From positions 1-13,064 of the forward strand of contig DCIZ01000131.1 of assembly GCA_002317305.1 (NCBI GenBank): a DNA stretch of 13,064 bases, in the 5' to 3' direction. This DNA comes from Campylobacter sp. UBA1713. GTDB taxonomy: Bacteria; Campylobacterota; Campylobacteria; Campylobacterales; Campylobacteraceae. The notes below the pieces were generated by a model. It was not told where the DNA came from. It worked only from the letters and a program-made list of their open reading frames with translations, and searched no databases. A program made the position numbers and the translations under genes. Each line of letters opens with the position of its first letter. The stretch's first letter is position 1. Below are positions 7,202 to 13,064 of this stretch, piece by piece.

Positions 7202-8449
7202 ATGAAAATCATAAAAGCAAAAAAAATCATCACCGCAAATGAGAAATTTGAAATTTTAGACGACAAAGCCGTTTTGTTTGACGAAAGCATTTTGCGAATC
7301 GGCGACTTTGAAAGCGTGCAAAAAGCCGCACCAAACGCGCCCGTCATAGAGAGTGACATCTTAACGCCCGCGCTCATAAACGCGCACGTGCATTTGGAGT
7401 TTAGCGCAAACAACGCAAATTTGCATTTTGGCGACTTTGTGGAGTGGCTAAAAAGCATCGTGGAAAACCGCGAAACTCTTAGCGAACAGAGCAAAGAAGA
7501 GGCGCTAGCAAACGCTTTAAAAGCGCTGAAAAGAAGTGGCGTTGGCACGATTGGCGAGATTTCTAGCTTTGGCGGCGAGGCGGGCGTGCTGGCTAAAAGC
7601 GGGCTGAGAGTGGTCTTTTTTAACGAGGTCGTGGGGTCAAATGCGAGCGCAGCGGAGGCAAATTTTGAGCGGTTTTTGGCGCGTTTTGAGGCGTCTGGGC
7701 GTTTTGAGTCGCCGCTTTTTACAAACGCTGTGAGTGTCCACTCGCCCTACTCTGTCGCACCAAAGCTGGCAAAAAGCGTGGTGGATTTGGCACGCCAAAA
7801 GGGCTTGGCGGTCGCTACGCACTTTTTGGAAAGTCGTGCTGAAAGCGAGTGGCTTCGGTCAAAGCGTGGTGGCTTTTTGGGCGAGGCGGGACGGCGGTTT
7901 GGGGAGCACTTGCGGAGGATGTCGCCAAATGCAGTGCCATTTTGGTCGCCACGTGAATTTGTGGAGCTTTTTGCGGGGGTGAGGACGCTTTTTATACACT
8001 GCGTTTTTGCTGAAACGGCGGAGCTGGCGGCTTTTGGAGAGAGTGGTTTTGTGGTGCATTGTCCGCGGTCAAATTTGCTTTTGGGTAGCGGGCGGCTCGC
8101 TGTGGAGCAGCTGGGGGCGTTTAGTCTGGCAACTGACGGGCTGAGTTCAAACGTCTCGCTAAATTTGTTTGACGAGATGCGAGCAGCACTTTTTTTGCAT
8201 GCGGGGGCTTTGGCACAAAGTAGTCAAAACTGCGACTTTTTGGAGCTTTTGGCTAAAAGGCTTTTTTGTGCGGTTAGTCGCGATGCAGCAAAGGCGCTTG
8301 GGGGACAAAACGGCGAAATTTGCGTGGGAAAAAGGGCGGATTTTGCGCTTTTTGACGGCGAATTTTCACGGCAGTTTTTGCTGAATTTTATCTTAAAAAC
8401 AACGCACGCAAAGGGGCTTTTTGTGGCGGGGAAAGGCGTGGAGGTGTGA
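7202..8449 (+). CDS. mqnF: Aminofutalosine deaminase-family amidohydrolase
   Basis: 415-aa metal-dependent amidohydrolase related to cytosine/adenosine deaminases (COG0402). Metal and catalytic residues: NAHVH (H62, H64), ATHFLES (H207), FIHCVFAE (H266) and ATDGLSSN (D312). The C-terminal GEICVGKRADFALFD is the usual composite-domain ending. It matches my memory of H. pylori HP0267 along its length. The family deaminates 6-amino-6-deoxyfutalosine in the futalosine route to menaquinone (symbol also written mqnX). Many Campylobacterota can instead cleave aminodeoxyfutalosine directly with the MTAN nucleosidase, so the in vivo substrate is less certain than the family. I place the start at 7202 (MKIIKAKKII), with AAGGC upstream, because it fits the family N-terminus. 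An in-frame ATG at 7181 overlapping the addA stop (TGATG) would add seven residues and remains possible. Last gene of the tat-add chain. Confidence 0.85.
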   Translation: MKIIKAKKIITANEKFEILDDKAVLFDESILRIGDFESVQKAAPNAPVIESDILTPALINAHVHLEFSANNANLHFGDFVEWLKSIVENRETLSEQSKEEALANALKALKRSGVGTIGEISSFGGEAGVLAKSGLRVVFFNEVVGSNASAAEANFERFLARFEASGRFESPLFTNAVSVHSPYSVAPKLAKSVVDLARQKGLAVATHFLESRAESEWLRSKRGGFLGEAGRRFGEHLRRMSPNAVPFWSPREFVELFAGVRTLFIHCVFAETAELAAFGESGFVVHCPRSNLLLGSGRLAVEQLGAFSLATDGLSSNVSLNLFDEMRAALFLHAGALAQSSQNCDFLELLAKRLFCAVSRDAAKALGGQNGEICVGKRADFALFDGEFSRQFLLNFILKTTHAKGLFVAGKGVEV

Positions 8450-8458
8450 AGCGAAAAG

Positions 8459-8521
8459 TTGCTTAACTTAAAAAGAATTAAGCAATATTTAAGCAAATTT
8501 CAAATTTAAGTTAGATACAAT
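8459..8521 (+). promoter_or_regulatory. Putative promoter/operator with nested repeats before the Panacea gene
   Basis: The 106-base gap after mqnF holds TTGCTTAA (8459-8466) and its inverse TTAAGCAA at 8478-8485, with a second direct copy at 8489-8496, 11 bases on and therefore roughly on the same helix face. A second inverted pair, TAACTTAAA (8464-8472) and TTTAAGTTA (8505-8513), encloses them. A -10-like TACAAT follows at 8516-8521. There is no T-tract, so this is not a terminator for mqnF. The arrangement suits binding of a dimeric regulator that would cover the promoter, and autoregulation is common in toxin-antitoxin operons. The repeats are seen directly; the operator role is inference. 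Confidence 0.5.
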
Positions 8522-8555
8522 TTGTCAGTTACAAATTTACAAAAAAGGAAATATT

Positions 8556-9122
8556 ATGAATGAAAGGGTGGTAAAACCGCCAGTATTTGACGATGTTATG
8601 ACACTGGCTGACTATGTTGTGGATATGTGTGCCAACAAGCTTTACAGACCTGTTACAAATTTGCAGTTGCAAAAAATGCTCTTTTTTATGAACCTTTTTT
8701 TCTGTTTAGATATGAAGCGTTGCGGTGAGTGCGGTGAAAATGAATACGCTTTTTTGTTTGACGAGGATTTTGAAGCGTGGCAGTATGGTCCAGTTTTAAA
8801 GAGAGTTTATGAAAAATACAAATACAAACCTACCCTTTGGACGAGCCAGTCTACAACCGAAAATCCATTTCAGGCGACAAGCGAACCGAAAAAAATAAGC
8901 GATGATGAAGTTCTTGTAAAATACCTAAATAAATATATTGATGTATTTTCTAAAAAACCGCCATTCTTGCTGGTTAGAGAGAGTCATAGAGAATACGGTG
9001 CGTGGGATAGAGTAACGAAAGATAAAGGAAAATTCGGCACAATTACGCAAGGAGATATTGTAGAAGATGTTGACAAGTTTTTAAAAAAAGAGCTTGATTA
9101 TTTTGGAGTTGCGAATGACTAG
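8556..9122 (+). CDS. Panacea-domain (DUF4065/SocA-like) protein, probable antitoxin
   Basis: 188-aa soluble protein with the Panacea fold signature. LADYVVDMC (17-25) precedes TNLQLQKMLFFMN (34-46; the family's TNLKLQKLLYF), and DFEAWQYGPVLKRVYEKYK (71-89) matches the conserved FEAWxYGPVxxxVYxxYK. A final part has ESHREYGAW (142-150; family T/SHxExPW). The family includes SocA of Caulobacter, an adaptor that delivers the SocB toxin to ClpXP, and the PanA antitoxins, which neutralise many unrelated toxins encoded next door. AAGGAA at 8545-8550 lies five bases from the ATG. The stop overlaps the next gene's start by eight bases, which argues for coupled expression of antitoxin and effector. Coding style is visibly more AT-rich than in the add genes. 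Domain call firm; the antitoxin role is inferred from context. Confidence 0.85.
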   Translation: MNERVVKPPVFDDVMTLADYVVDMCANKLYRPVTNLQLQKMLFFMNLFFCLDMKRCGECGENEYAFLFDEDFEAWQYGPVLKRVYEKYKYKPTLWTSQSTTENPFQATSEPKKISDDEVLVKYLNKYIDVFSKKPPFLLVRESHREYGAWDRVTKDKGKFGTITQGDIVEDVDKFLKKELDYFGVAND

Positions 9123-10044
9123 TGAAAAAAATTTACTAAATCAAAATTTGGCTGGCGATATTGATGATAAAAATCCGTTATGTGATAGCTCTACTGGACA
9201 AATTTGCGACAAAAACGACGAGTTGGTTAGGCTTTTAAATGACATTATAAAAGATGCTGAAGAATCAAAACCAGCTCAAATAGCCGAAAATCATTTAAAA
9301 AAATTTGAGGAAATTTACAGTGGTGATTTTCGACACTCTTATTCGCACTTGACACAATACTTTTGTGTAGATTTTTACCAAAAAAGTCAGTTAAATAAAC
9401 TCGGTTTGCTGGTTAGCTACTTAAAAAGCGTGGAACAAAGTAATGACAAAAATGAGTCGCTCGTTAAAAATAAACTGGCAAAATTGATAGATCACGTTGA
9501 GCTTGAATATCAAAGACTGAACCTAATGGGCGAAGCAAAAAAAGAGTTAATAGAGCTAAAAAACGAAGCAGAAAAAGCAAAAAATGAGCTACAGGATGCA
9601 AAAGCAAAGGCAGAAGATGCTAAAAACGATGCCGTAGCTGCAAAAAAGGAAGCAGAAGATGCTGTGAAAAAAGCAGACGATGCAGCAAAAGATATAAGAA
9701 AAGAGCTCATTACCATTGTTGGAATTCTCTCAGCGGTTTTGATAGGAAGTGTCGGGTCGATGATGTTTGGTAGTAAGATGTTTGATAATTTAGACAAAGT
9801 CTCTGTCGCAAAACTAACGTTTGGGTTTTTATTTGTCGGTGTGCTTTTTGTTTTGGTTTTAAACATGCTTTTGTCGTTTTTACGCGATGTAAATGGTAAA
9901 AATACAAAACCTTTTTGGAGTTTAAGCGAAGAAAATTCTCTAAATCTTATTTTAATTTTGATACTATCTATACTTTGCTCGCTTGGTGCATATTTTCTAC
10001 TCACTCTTGTTACAACAGATTTACAATACATCTACAAATTTTAA
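9115..10044 (+). CDS. Membrane-anchored coiled-coil protein, candidate Panacea-partner toxin
   Basis: 309-aa protein of no named function that I recognise. Residues 1-137 are a soluble polar region with two conserved-looking patches: DFRHSYSHLTQYF (71-83) and KLIDHVELEYQRLNL (123-137). Residues about 138-197 form a long Ala/Lys/Glu/Asp-rich coiled coil (for example AKAKAEDAKNDAVAAKKEAE). Three hydrophobic segments follow at about 198-218, 234-256 and 276-300, so the C-terminal third is in the membrane and the coiled coil would project from it. There is no signal peptide. The start at 9115 is preferred over 9094 because GGAG at 9105-9108 sits six bases before it and it gives an eight-base overlap with the Panacea gene. 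By position it would be the toxin or effector of that pair, perhaps acting on the membrane, but this is inference. A terminator follows at 10147. Confidence 0.72.
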   Translation: MTSEKNLLNQNLAGDIDDKNPLCDSSTGQICDKNDELVRLLNDIIKDAEESKPAQIAENHLKKFEEIYSGDFRHSYSHLTQYFCVDFYQKSQLNKLGLLVSYLKSVEQSNDKNESLVKNKLAKLIDHVELEYQRLNLMGEAKKELIELKNEAEKAKNELQDAKAKAEDAKNDAVAAKKEAEDAVKKADDAAKDIRKELITIVGILSAVLIGSVGSMMFGSKMFDNLDKVSVAKLTFGFLFVGVLFVLVLNMLLSFLRDVNGKNTKPFWSLSEENSLNLILILILSILCSLGAYFLLTLVTTDLQYIYKF

Positions 10045-10146
10045 TTGTAGTTACCTTAAACTATTTTGCGAAAGTTGCATTTTGTGTAAAGTTTTCGTTT
10101 TGCGAGAAGTCAAGGCGTGCGTGCTTTTGGGCAAAGTCGGTTTGCG

Positions 10147-10171
10147 AGGCGAAAGTTTTGCCTGTTTTTTT
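10147..10171 (+). terminator. Rho-independent terminator of the Panacea module
   Basis: AGGCGAAAGTTTTGCCT (10147-10163) folds into a seven-pair stem (one G-U pair) with a three-base loop. It is followed by G and seven T (10165-10171). On the plus strand this is a standard intrinsic terminator, about 100 bases after the membrane-protein stop and just before the end of the convergent gene. On the minus strand there is no T-tract after the stem, so it should act in one direction only. Confidence 0.72.
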
Positions 10172-10181
10172 AGGTAGCGAT

Positions 10182-10670
10182 TTAGCCTGCTTTTATCTCA
10201 CCTTCTTTATATTTTAACGTTATGTTATCTCGTTTGACAAAATTCGGAATTTGCTTATCGCTAAATTTTTTTTGCAAACTCTGTATCTTTGTTTTCAAAG
10301 GATTGCCAGAAAATACAACCGTAGCATATTTTTTATAGTTTTTGTATTCTTGAAAAACGTTTTTCAAAAGTTCCATAGAATTTAAAATTTGACTCCACGC
10401 TTTTTGCAAATCGCTCCCTTTTATCTCAATAAACAAAACTACTTTTCCGCCATCTTTTAAAAATACGACAAAGTCGCACCTTTCAGCTTGTTCGCTTCTG
10501 CTTTCGTCTCTAAATTTAAACTCATCTACGTTCAACTCGTCAAATTTGACTTTGTAAAATTCTTCGCCGTTTGTCTCTAGTCTAACTTCGCTTTCGTTGT
10601 CTTTGTCTTTAAAAACGATAGTTTTACCAACAGTTTTTCCACACAGATTCACAAATTCATCAAGATTCAT
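10182..10670 (-). CDS. Small PD-(D/E)XK nuclease-like protein paired with AAA ATPase
   Basis: 162-aa protein that I cannot match to a named family. Its middle carries a pattern fitting the PD-(D/E)XK nuclease core: EQAERCDFVVFLKDGG (E63, D66), a hydrophobic strand ending in VVLFIEIKGSD (E82-x-K84) and then KAWSQI with Q94. The order E...D...ExK...Q with this spacing is the classical one. The N-terminus (VRLETNGEEFYKVKFDE) is beta-rich and the C-terminus Lys-rich, which could suit nucleic-acid contact. Two ATGs are adjacent; the one at 10670 is preferred because GGAG (10679-10676) is five bases away, against two bases for the one at 10673. The start lies inside the end of the upstream ATPase gene, so the pair is probably translationally coupled and may form one complex. 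The catalytic role is inferred from motif spacing only. Confidence 0.68.
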   Translation of the reverse strand: MNLDEFVNLCGKTVGKTIVFKDKDNESEVRLETNGEEFYKVKFDELNVDEFKFRDESRSEQAERCDFVVFLKDGGKVVLFIEIKGSDLQKAWSQILNSMELLKNVFQEYKNYKKYATVVFSGNPLKTKIQSLQKKFSDKQIPNFVKRDNITLKYKEGEIKAG

Positions 10671-11805
10671 CATGTCTCCTTAGTGCCAAAATCTCGCCAA
10701 ATTCATCGTTGATTCTGTCAGAAGCTGTATCAATGGCATCGGCATCTATCAAATTTAGCTCTTTATCTAAAATATCTTTCAGTTCGCCGTTTTCTAGCAA
10801 AAATGCATTAAACTCGCCACTTTTCAAAGCGCACTTTTTAGGCACGATGCTTTCTAACGCCTCTTTGTCTACTCTTTTGTCCTCATAAAGCTCGCCAGCC
10901 AAAAGCAGGTTGTTTAGCGAAGTCAAGATGTAAGGCGAGTGAGTCGCTATCATGACGTTTGGCTTGTTTTTTTCACCGAGCAAAAAGGCAAGATATGCCA
11001 CTATCTTTTTCTGCTGATTCGGGAAAAGATTGCTCTCTGGCTCTTCGATGAATATGTTTAGCGTATGTTTAATGTCGTTTTTTGAAACATAACGCTCTAA
11101 TTTTTGCAAATTTTGAAAATTAGCAGTTTTGTTTTGGCTCAAAATAGCAGAAACGACAGAATCTACCAAACCTCTACGCCAGTCAAACTTTTTAGCATAA
11201 AATTCGCAAGCAAGCTCCAGCAAACTCACATTTATCTCGCCTGAACTCGCCTCTTTTAGTTTAACTTTGGTCTTTCTAGTCTCATTTTGCAAAAAATACT
11301 CATCTCCAAAACGCCCACTTTCTGCCACAAGCTCCAAATCCATCGTGTTTAGTTTAAATTTGTTGTCAAATTCGTTTAAAGCAAATTTAAACACAGGCGA
11401 ATTCATAAAAGAAGCAGAACGAAGGTCAAATCCTGTTGATATAACCGCCTCAACATCACTACCTAAATTTTCGTTAAAAATTTCCACTTTTTTATCTTTT
11501 ATCTGAATCGCCACTTTTTGAGACTTCACAAATTCTATCAAGCTATCTTTTTGCCAAAAACTACTAAGCAGATTTTGTTTTAAAAGAGATTCCAAATCAA
11601 AACCAACATCGAATTTTATGTCCGACTTTTCCAGTAATTGTTTATCTTTAACTTGTCCGTAGATATTTTTCACCATTTGTGCCACACGCATCACAACGCT
11701 TTTGCCTGTGCCGCTTTCACCGATGAGCACGACAAAGCGGTTTAGCGGAATTTCTGCCTTTTTAATAGGTCCGAAATTTTCGATTCTCAACAACTCTTCG
11801 CACAT
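10660..11805 (-). CDS. AAA_15/AAA_21 (OLD/SMC-like) ATP-binding protein
   Basis: 381-aa ABC-type ATPase of the OLD/RecF-like group. ELLRIENFGPIKKAEIPL at the N-terminus is the usual first strand of the family. Walker A is GESGTGKS (29-36). An ABC-signature-like EASSGEINVSLLEL follows (185-198), then Walker B IFIEEPESNLFP (251-262) and the switch His in MIATHSPYILTSLNNLLL (285-302). All ATPase motifs appear intact. There is no C-terminal TOPRIM domain, unlike class 1 OLD, so any nuclease activity would have to come from the overlapping downstream gene. Such ATPases sense or drive effectors in phage-defence systems (Septu, PARIS, retron and Abi systems). AAAGGG lies a few bases before the ATG. 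Family call strong, defence role inferred. Confidence 0.88.
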   Translation of the reverse strand: MCEELLRIENFGPIKKAEIPLNRFVVLIGESGTGKSVVMRVAQMVKNIYGQVKDKQLLEKSDIKFDVGFDLESLLKQNLLSSFWQKDSLIEFVKSQKVAIQIKDKKVEIFNENLGSDVEAVISTGFDLRSASFMNSPVFKFALNEFDNKFKLNTMDLELVAESGRFGDEYFLQNETRKTKVKLKEASSGEINVSLLELACEFYAKKFDWRRGLVDSVVSAILSQNKTANFQNLQKLERYVSKNDIKHTLNIFIEEPESNLFPNQQKKIVAYLAFLLGEKNKPNVMIATHSPYILTSLNNLLLAGELYEDKRVDKEALESIVPKKCALKSGEFNAFLLENGELKDILDKELNLIDADAIDTASDRINDEFGEILALRRHDES

Positions 11806-11823
11806 TTTTTACCCTTTATTTAA

Positions 11824-11829
11824 ATTTTA
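11824..11829 (-). promoter_or_regulatory. Possible -10 box for the ATPase-nuclease pair
   Basis: Minus-strand TAAAAT lies 18 bases upstream of the ATPase ATG with a T-rich stretch (CTTTTTAC) just before it, like Campylobacterota sigma-70 sites. The implied leader is very short, about 10-12 bases, so the assignment is tentative. Confidence 0.35.
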
Positions 11830-11851
11830 GTAAAAAGCTAACGCTTTTTTT

Positions 11852-11939
11852 TGCGGTCCCTCGCCATTTTTCTTTTCGATAAATCTCAAAGAAAAATGGC
11901 GGCGGGACGGGCGGACGGGGGCAAAGCCCCTGCGACCCC
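11852..11939. repeat. GC-rich structured intergenic element with two hairpins
   Basis: The 243-base gap between the divergent ATPase and asparaginase genes contains a GC-rich block unlike the AT-rich flanks. Hairpin 1: GTCCC + CGCCATTTTTCTTT (11856-11875) pairs with AAAGAAAAATGGCG + GGGAC (11888-11908), a 14-bp perfect stem plus a 5-bp stem separated by a small T/GC bulge, with a 12-base loop. Hairpin 2: GGGGC-AAA-GCCCC (11918-11930). A run of eight T precedes hairpin 1 on the plus strand and no T-run follows either hairpin, so it is not a normal terminator in either direction. It could be a dispersed intergenic repeat, the trace of a small mobile element, or a structured RNA. No reading frame of note lies here. 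Confidence 0.75.
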
Positions 11940-11999
11940 ATTTGCTTTATTTTTGCAATATATTAAACCAAAAATAAACCAAAAAATCGCTGAAATTCA

Positions 12000-12005
12000 T
12001 ATAAT
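12000..12005 (+). promoter_or_regulatory. Putative -10 box of the asparaginase promoter
   Basis: A perfect TATAAT lies 43 bases before the ansA ATG in AT-rich DNA. The leader contains AAGGAG at 12038-12043, five bases from the start codon. Confidence 0.6.
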
Positions 12006-12048
12006 TTTAAAGCAAATTTAGGAAAAATTCACGCCACAAGGAGTTTTC

Positions 12049-13035
12049 ATGAAAAAGCCAAAAATAGCCATTTTAGCCACTGGCGGCACCATAGCCGGAA
12101 GTAGCATAAACGCCGCCAACCAAAGCTACACAGCAGCCACGCTAAACGCCGCAGAGCTCGTAAAAAGCATTCCCGAACTCGAAACGCTTGCCACACTCAC
12201 CACAGAGCAGCTTTTTAGCATCGGCTCGCAAAACATGACGCCCGCCCACTGGCTAACACTCGCACGAAGGGTTAGCGCGCTCGCCAAAGACGAAAACATA
12301 GACGGCGTTGTCATCACGCACGGCACAGACACGCTAGAAGAGAGCGCCTATTTTTTAAATTTGGTCGTTAGGACAAAAAAGCCAGTCGTCTTTGTGGGCG
12401 CGATGCGAAACGCCACTTCACTCAGTGCTGACGGCGCGCTGAATCTCTACAACGCCGTTAGTGTCGCCGCACACAAAAATTCGCAAGAGATGGGCGTTTT
12501 GGTCGTTATGAATGACGAAATTCACGCCGCACGCGAAGCCAAAAAAACCAAAACCACGAGCGTGGAAAGTTTTACTTCGTGTGTGCGGCTCGGCAGTGTC
12601 ATCTACGGCGATGTGCGTTTTTACGCAAAATCTCTACGCCGACATACATTTGAAAGCGAATTTGACATTTGCGGGCTAGACGTTTTGCCACGCGTAGACA
12701 TCGTCCTAAACTACGCGGGATTTGACGCAAAAATGATAGATTGGTGTGTAAAAAGCGGCGCAAAAGGCATCGTAAACGGCGGCGTGGGCAACGCAAACAC
12801 AAGCACAGAAGGGCTAGAAGCACTCGCTAACGCGGTCAAAAGTGGCGTGGTGGTCGTGCGTGGTAGCAGAGTCGGCAGCGGGTTAGTAACGAGCAGAGGC
12901 GAAGTAGACGACTCTAAATTTGGTTTTACTAGTAGCGACAACCTAACGCTTTCAAAAGCCCGTGTCCTTCTCTCACTTGCGCTTACAAAAACGAGCGACA
13001 TAAAAGAGATTCGCCGAATTTTTGGTGAGTATTAG
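12049..13035 (+). CDS. ansA: L-asparaginase, type II-like sequence without signal peptide
   Basis: 328-aa asparaginase/glutaminase-family enzyme that hydrolyses L-asparagine to aspartate and ammonia. Active-site residues align by motif with E. coli AnsB: T14 in ATGGTIAG (nucleophile), Y27, S60 in IGSQ, T93-D94 in THGTDT, and K166 in KKTKTT. The length is normal for the mature enzyme. The type II family is often periplasmic, but this protein begins directly at KKPKIAILATGGT with no signal peptide. The in-frame codons upstream reach a TAG at 12019-12021 without any alternative start, so the gene as read gives a cytoplasmic enzyme. The ribosome-binding site AAGGAG is strong. It has its own promoter and is divergent from the ATPase module. 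The symbol could equally be ansB; in asaccharolytic Campylobacter such enzymes feed amino-acid catabolism. Confidence 0.93.
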   Translation: MKKPKIAILATGGTIAGSSINAANQSYTAATLNAAELVKSIPELETLATLTTEQLFSIGSQNMTPAHWLTLARRVSALAKDENIDGVVITHGTDTLEESAYFLNLVVRTKKPVVFVGAMRNATSLSADGALNLYNAVSVAAHKNSQEMGVLVVMNDEIHAAREAKKTKTTSVESFTSCVRLGSVIYGDVRFYAKSLRRHTFESEFDICGLDVLPRVDIVLNYAGFDAKMIDWCVKSGAKGIVNGGVGNANTSTEGLEALANAVKSGVVVVRGSRVGSGLVTSRGEVDDSKFGFTSSDNLTLSKARVLLSLALTKTSDIKEIRRIFGEY

Positions 13036-13064
13036 GGCGCCTCTAAAAAACCATTTAACGGAAG
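13036..13064. other. Right window edge, no feature seen
   Basis: Only 29 bases follow the asparaginase stop. They hold no terminator or start that I can support; any ansA terminator lies beyond the window. Confidence 0.6.

Noticed and set aside
7039..7548. Minus-strand open frame of 169 codons across the addA-mqnF junction
   Set aside because: Both plus-strand genes are supported by catalytic motifs on either side, and the minus product is low-complexity Ser/Phe/Ala-rich.
8459..8485. TTGCTTAA...TTAAGCAA hairpin as a terminator for mqnF
   Set aside because: The stem has only two G-C pairs and no T-tract follows, so intrinsic termination is unlikely; an operator role is more plausible.
9045..9122. 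Possible frameshift or fusion between the Panacea gene and the membrane-protein gene
   Set aside because: The eight-base overlap has a proper GGAG ribosome-binding site and start for the second gene, and both proteins look complete on their own.
9185..9600. PutAbiC-like abortive-infection domain in the head of the coiled-coil membrane protein
   Set aside because: Patches such as RHSYSHLTQYF recall that family, but membrane-segment placement differs and the match is too weak to claim without a profile search.
9510..10031. Minus-strand open frame of 173 codons opposite the coiled-coil membrane protein
   Set aside because: Its Ser/Ala/Phe-rich repeat is the antisense of the Lys/Ala/Glu coiled coil. 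The plus frame has a ribosome-binding site, coupled start and terminator.
9915..10217. Plus-strand open frame of 100 codons spanning the end of the membrane-protein gene and the terminator
   Set aside because: Most of it overlaps known coding sequence and it runs through the intrinsic terminator; no ribosome-binding site and no plausible protein features.
11856..11930. GC-rich hairpins as a bidirectional terminator
   Set aside because: They lie between two divergent gene starts, where no transcript needs to end, and neither strand has a T-run after a stem.
1..13064. CRISPR array, tRNA, rRNA, transposase or integrase
   Set aside because: No regularly spaced repeats, no cloverleaf-type or rRNA segments, and no DDE, HUH or recombinase motifs were seen on either strand.

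Overview
The window looks like a chromosomal segment of a Campylobacterota bacterium, most likely Campylobacter in the broad sense. The DNA is AT-rich and full of AAATTT/CAAATTTG words. Promoter-like sites are TATAAT/TAAAAT -10 boxes without a clear -35. The gene content (tatBC, addBA, a menaquinone-pathway amidohydrolase close in sequence to what I remember of Helicobacter pylori HP0267, a type II-like asparaginase) fits that phylum. The species cannot be fixed from the sequence alone.

Layout: (1) 1-683, minus strand: a RhuM-family gene running off the left edge, divergent from the next block. (2) 793-8449, plus strand: a compact chain tatB-tatC-addB-addA-mqnF in which each gene overlaps or nearly touches the next. 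It combines Tat export, AddAB double-strand-break repair and an aminofutalosine-deaminase-family enzyme. (3) 8450-11945: an accessory islet of two convergent two-gene modules. The plus-strand pair is a Panacea (DUF4065/SocA-like) protein overlapping a membrane-anchored coiled-coil protein, preceded by nested inverted/direct repeats with a -10 box and followed by a good rho-independent terminator. The minus-strand pair is an AAA_15/21 (OLD/SMC-like) ATPase overlapping a small protein with a PD-(D/E)XK-type nuclease signature. (4) 11850-11940: a GC-rich, strongly structured intergenic element. (5) 12049-13035: an L-asparaginase gene with its own promoter.

The most interesting content is the islet. 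The first pair has the form of a toxin-antitoxin or abortive-infection unit with a membrane-acting effector: the soluble Panacea protein would be the neutraliser and the coiled-coil/three-helix membrane protein the toxin. The second pair has the architecture of ATPase-plus-nuclease phage-defence systems (compare OLD, Septu, PARIS), but the nuclease partner is unusually small and I do not recognise the pair as a named system. Both functional assignments are inference from domain recognition and gene order. I could not run any database search.
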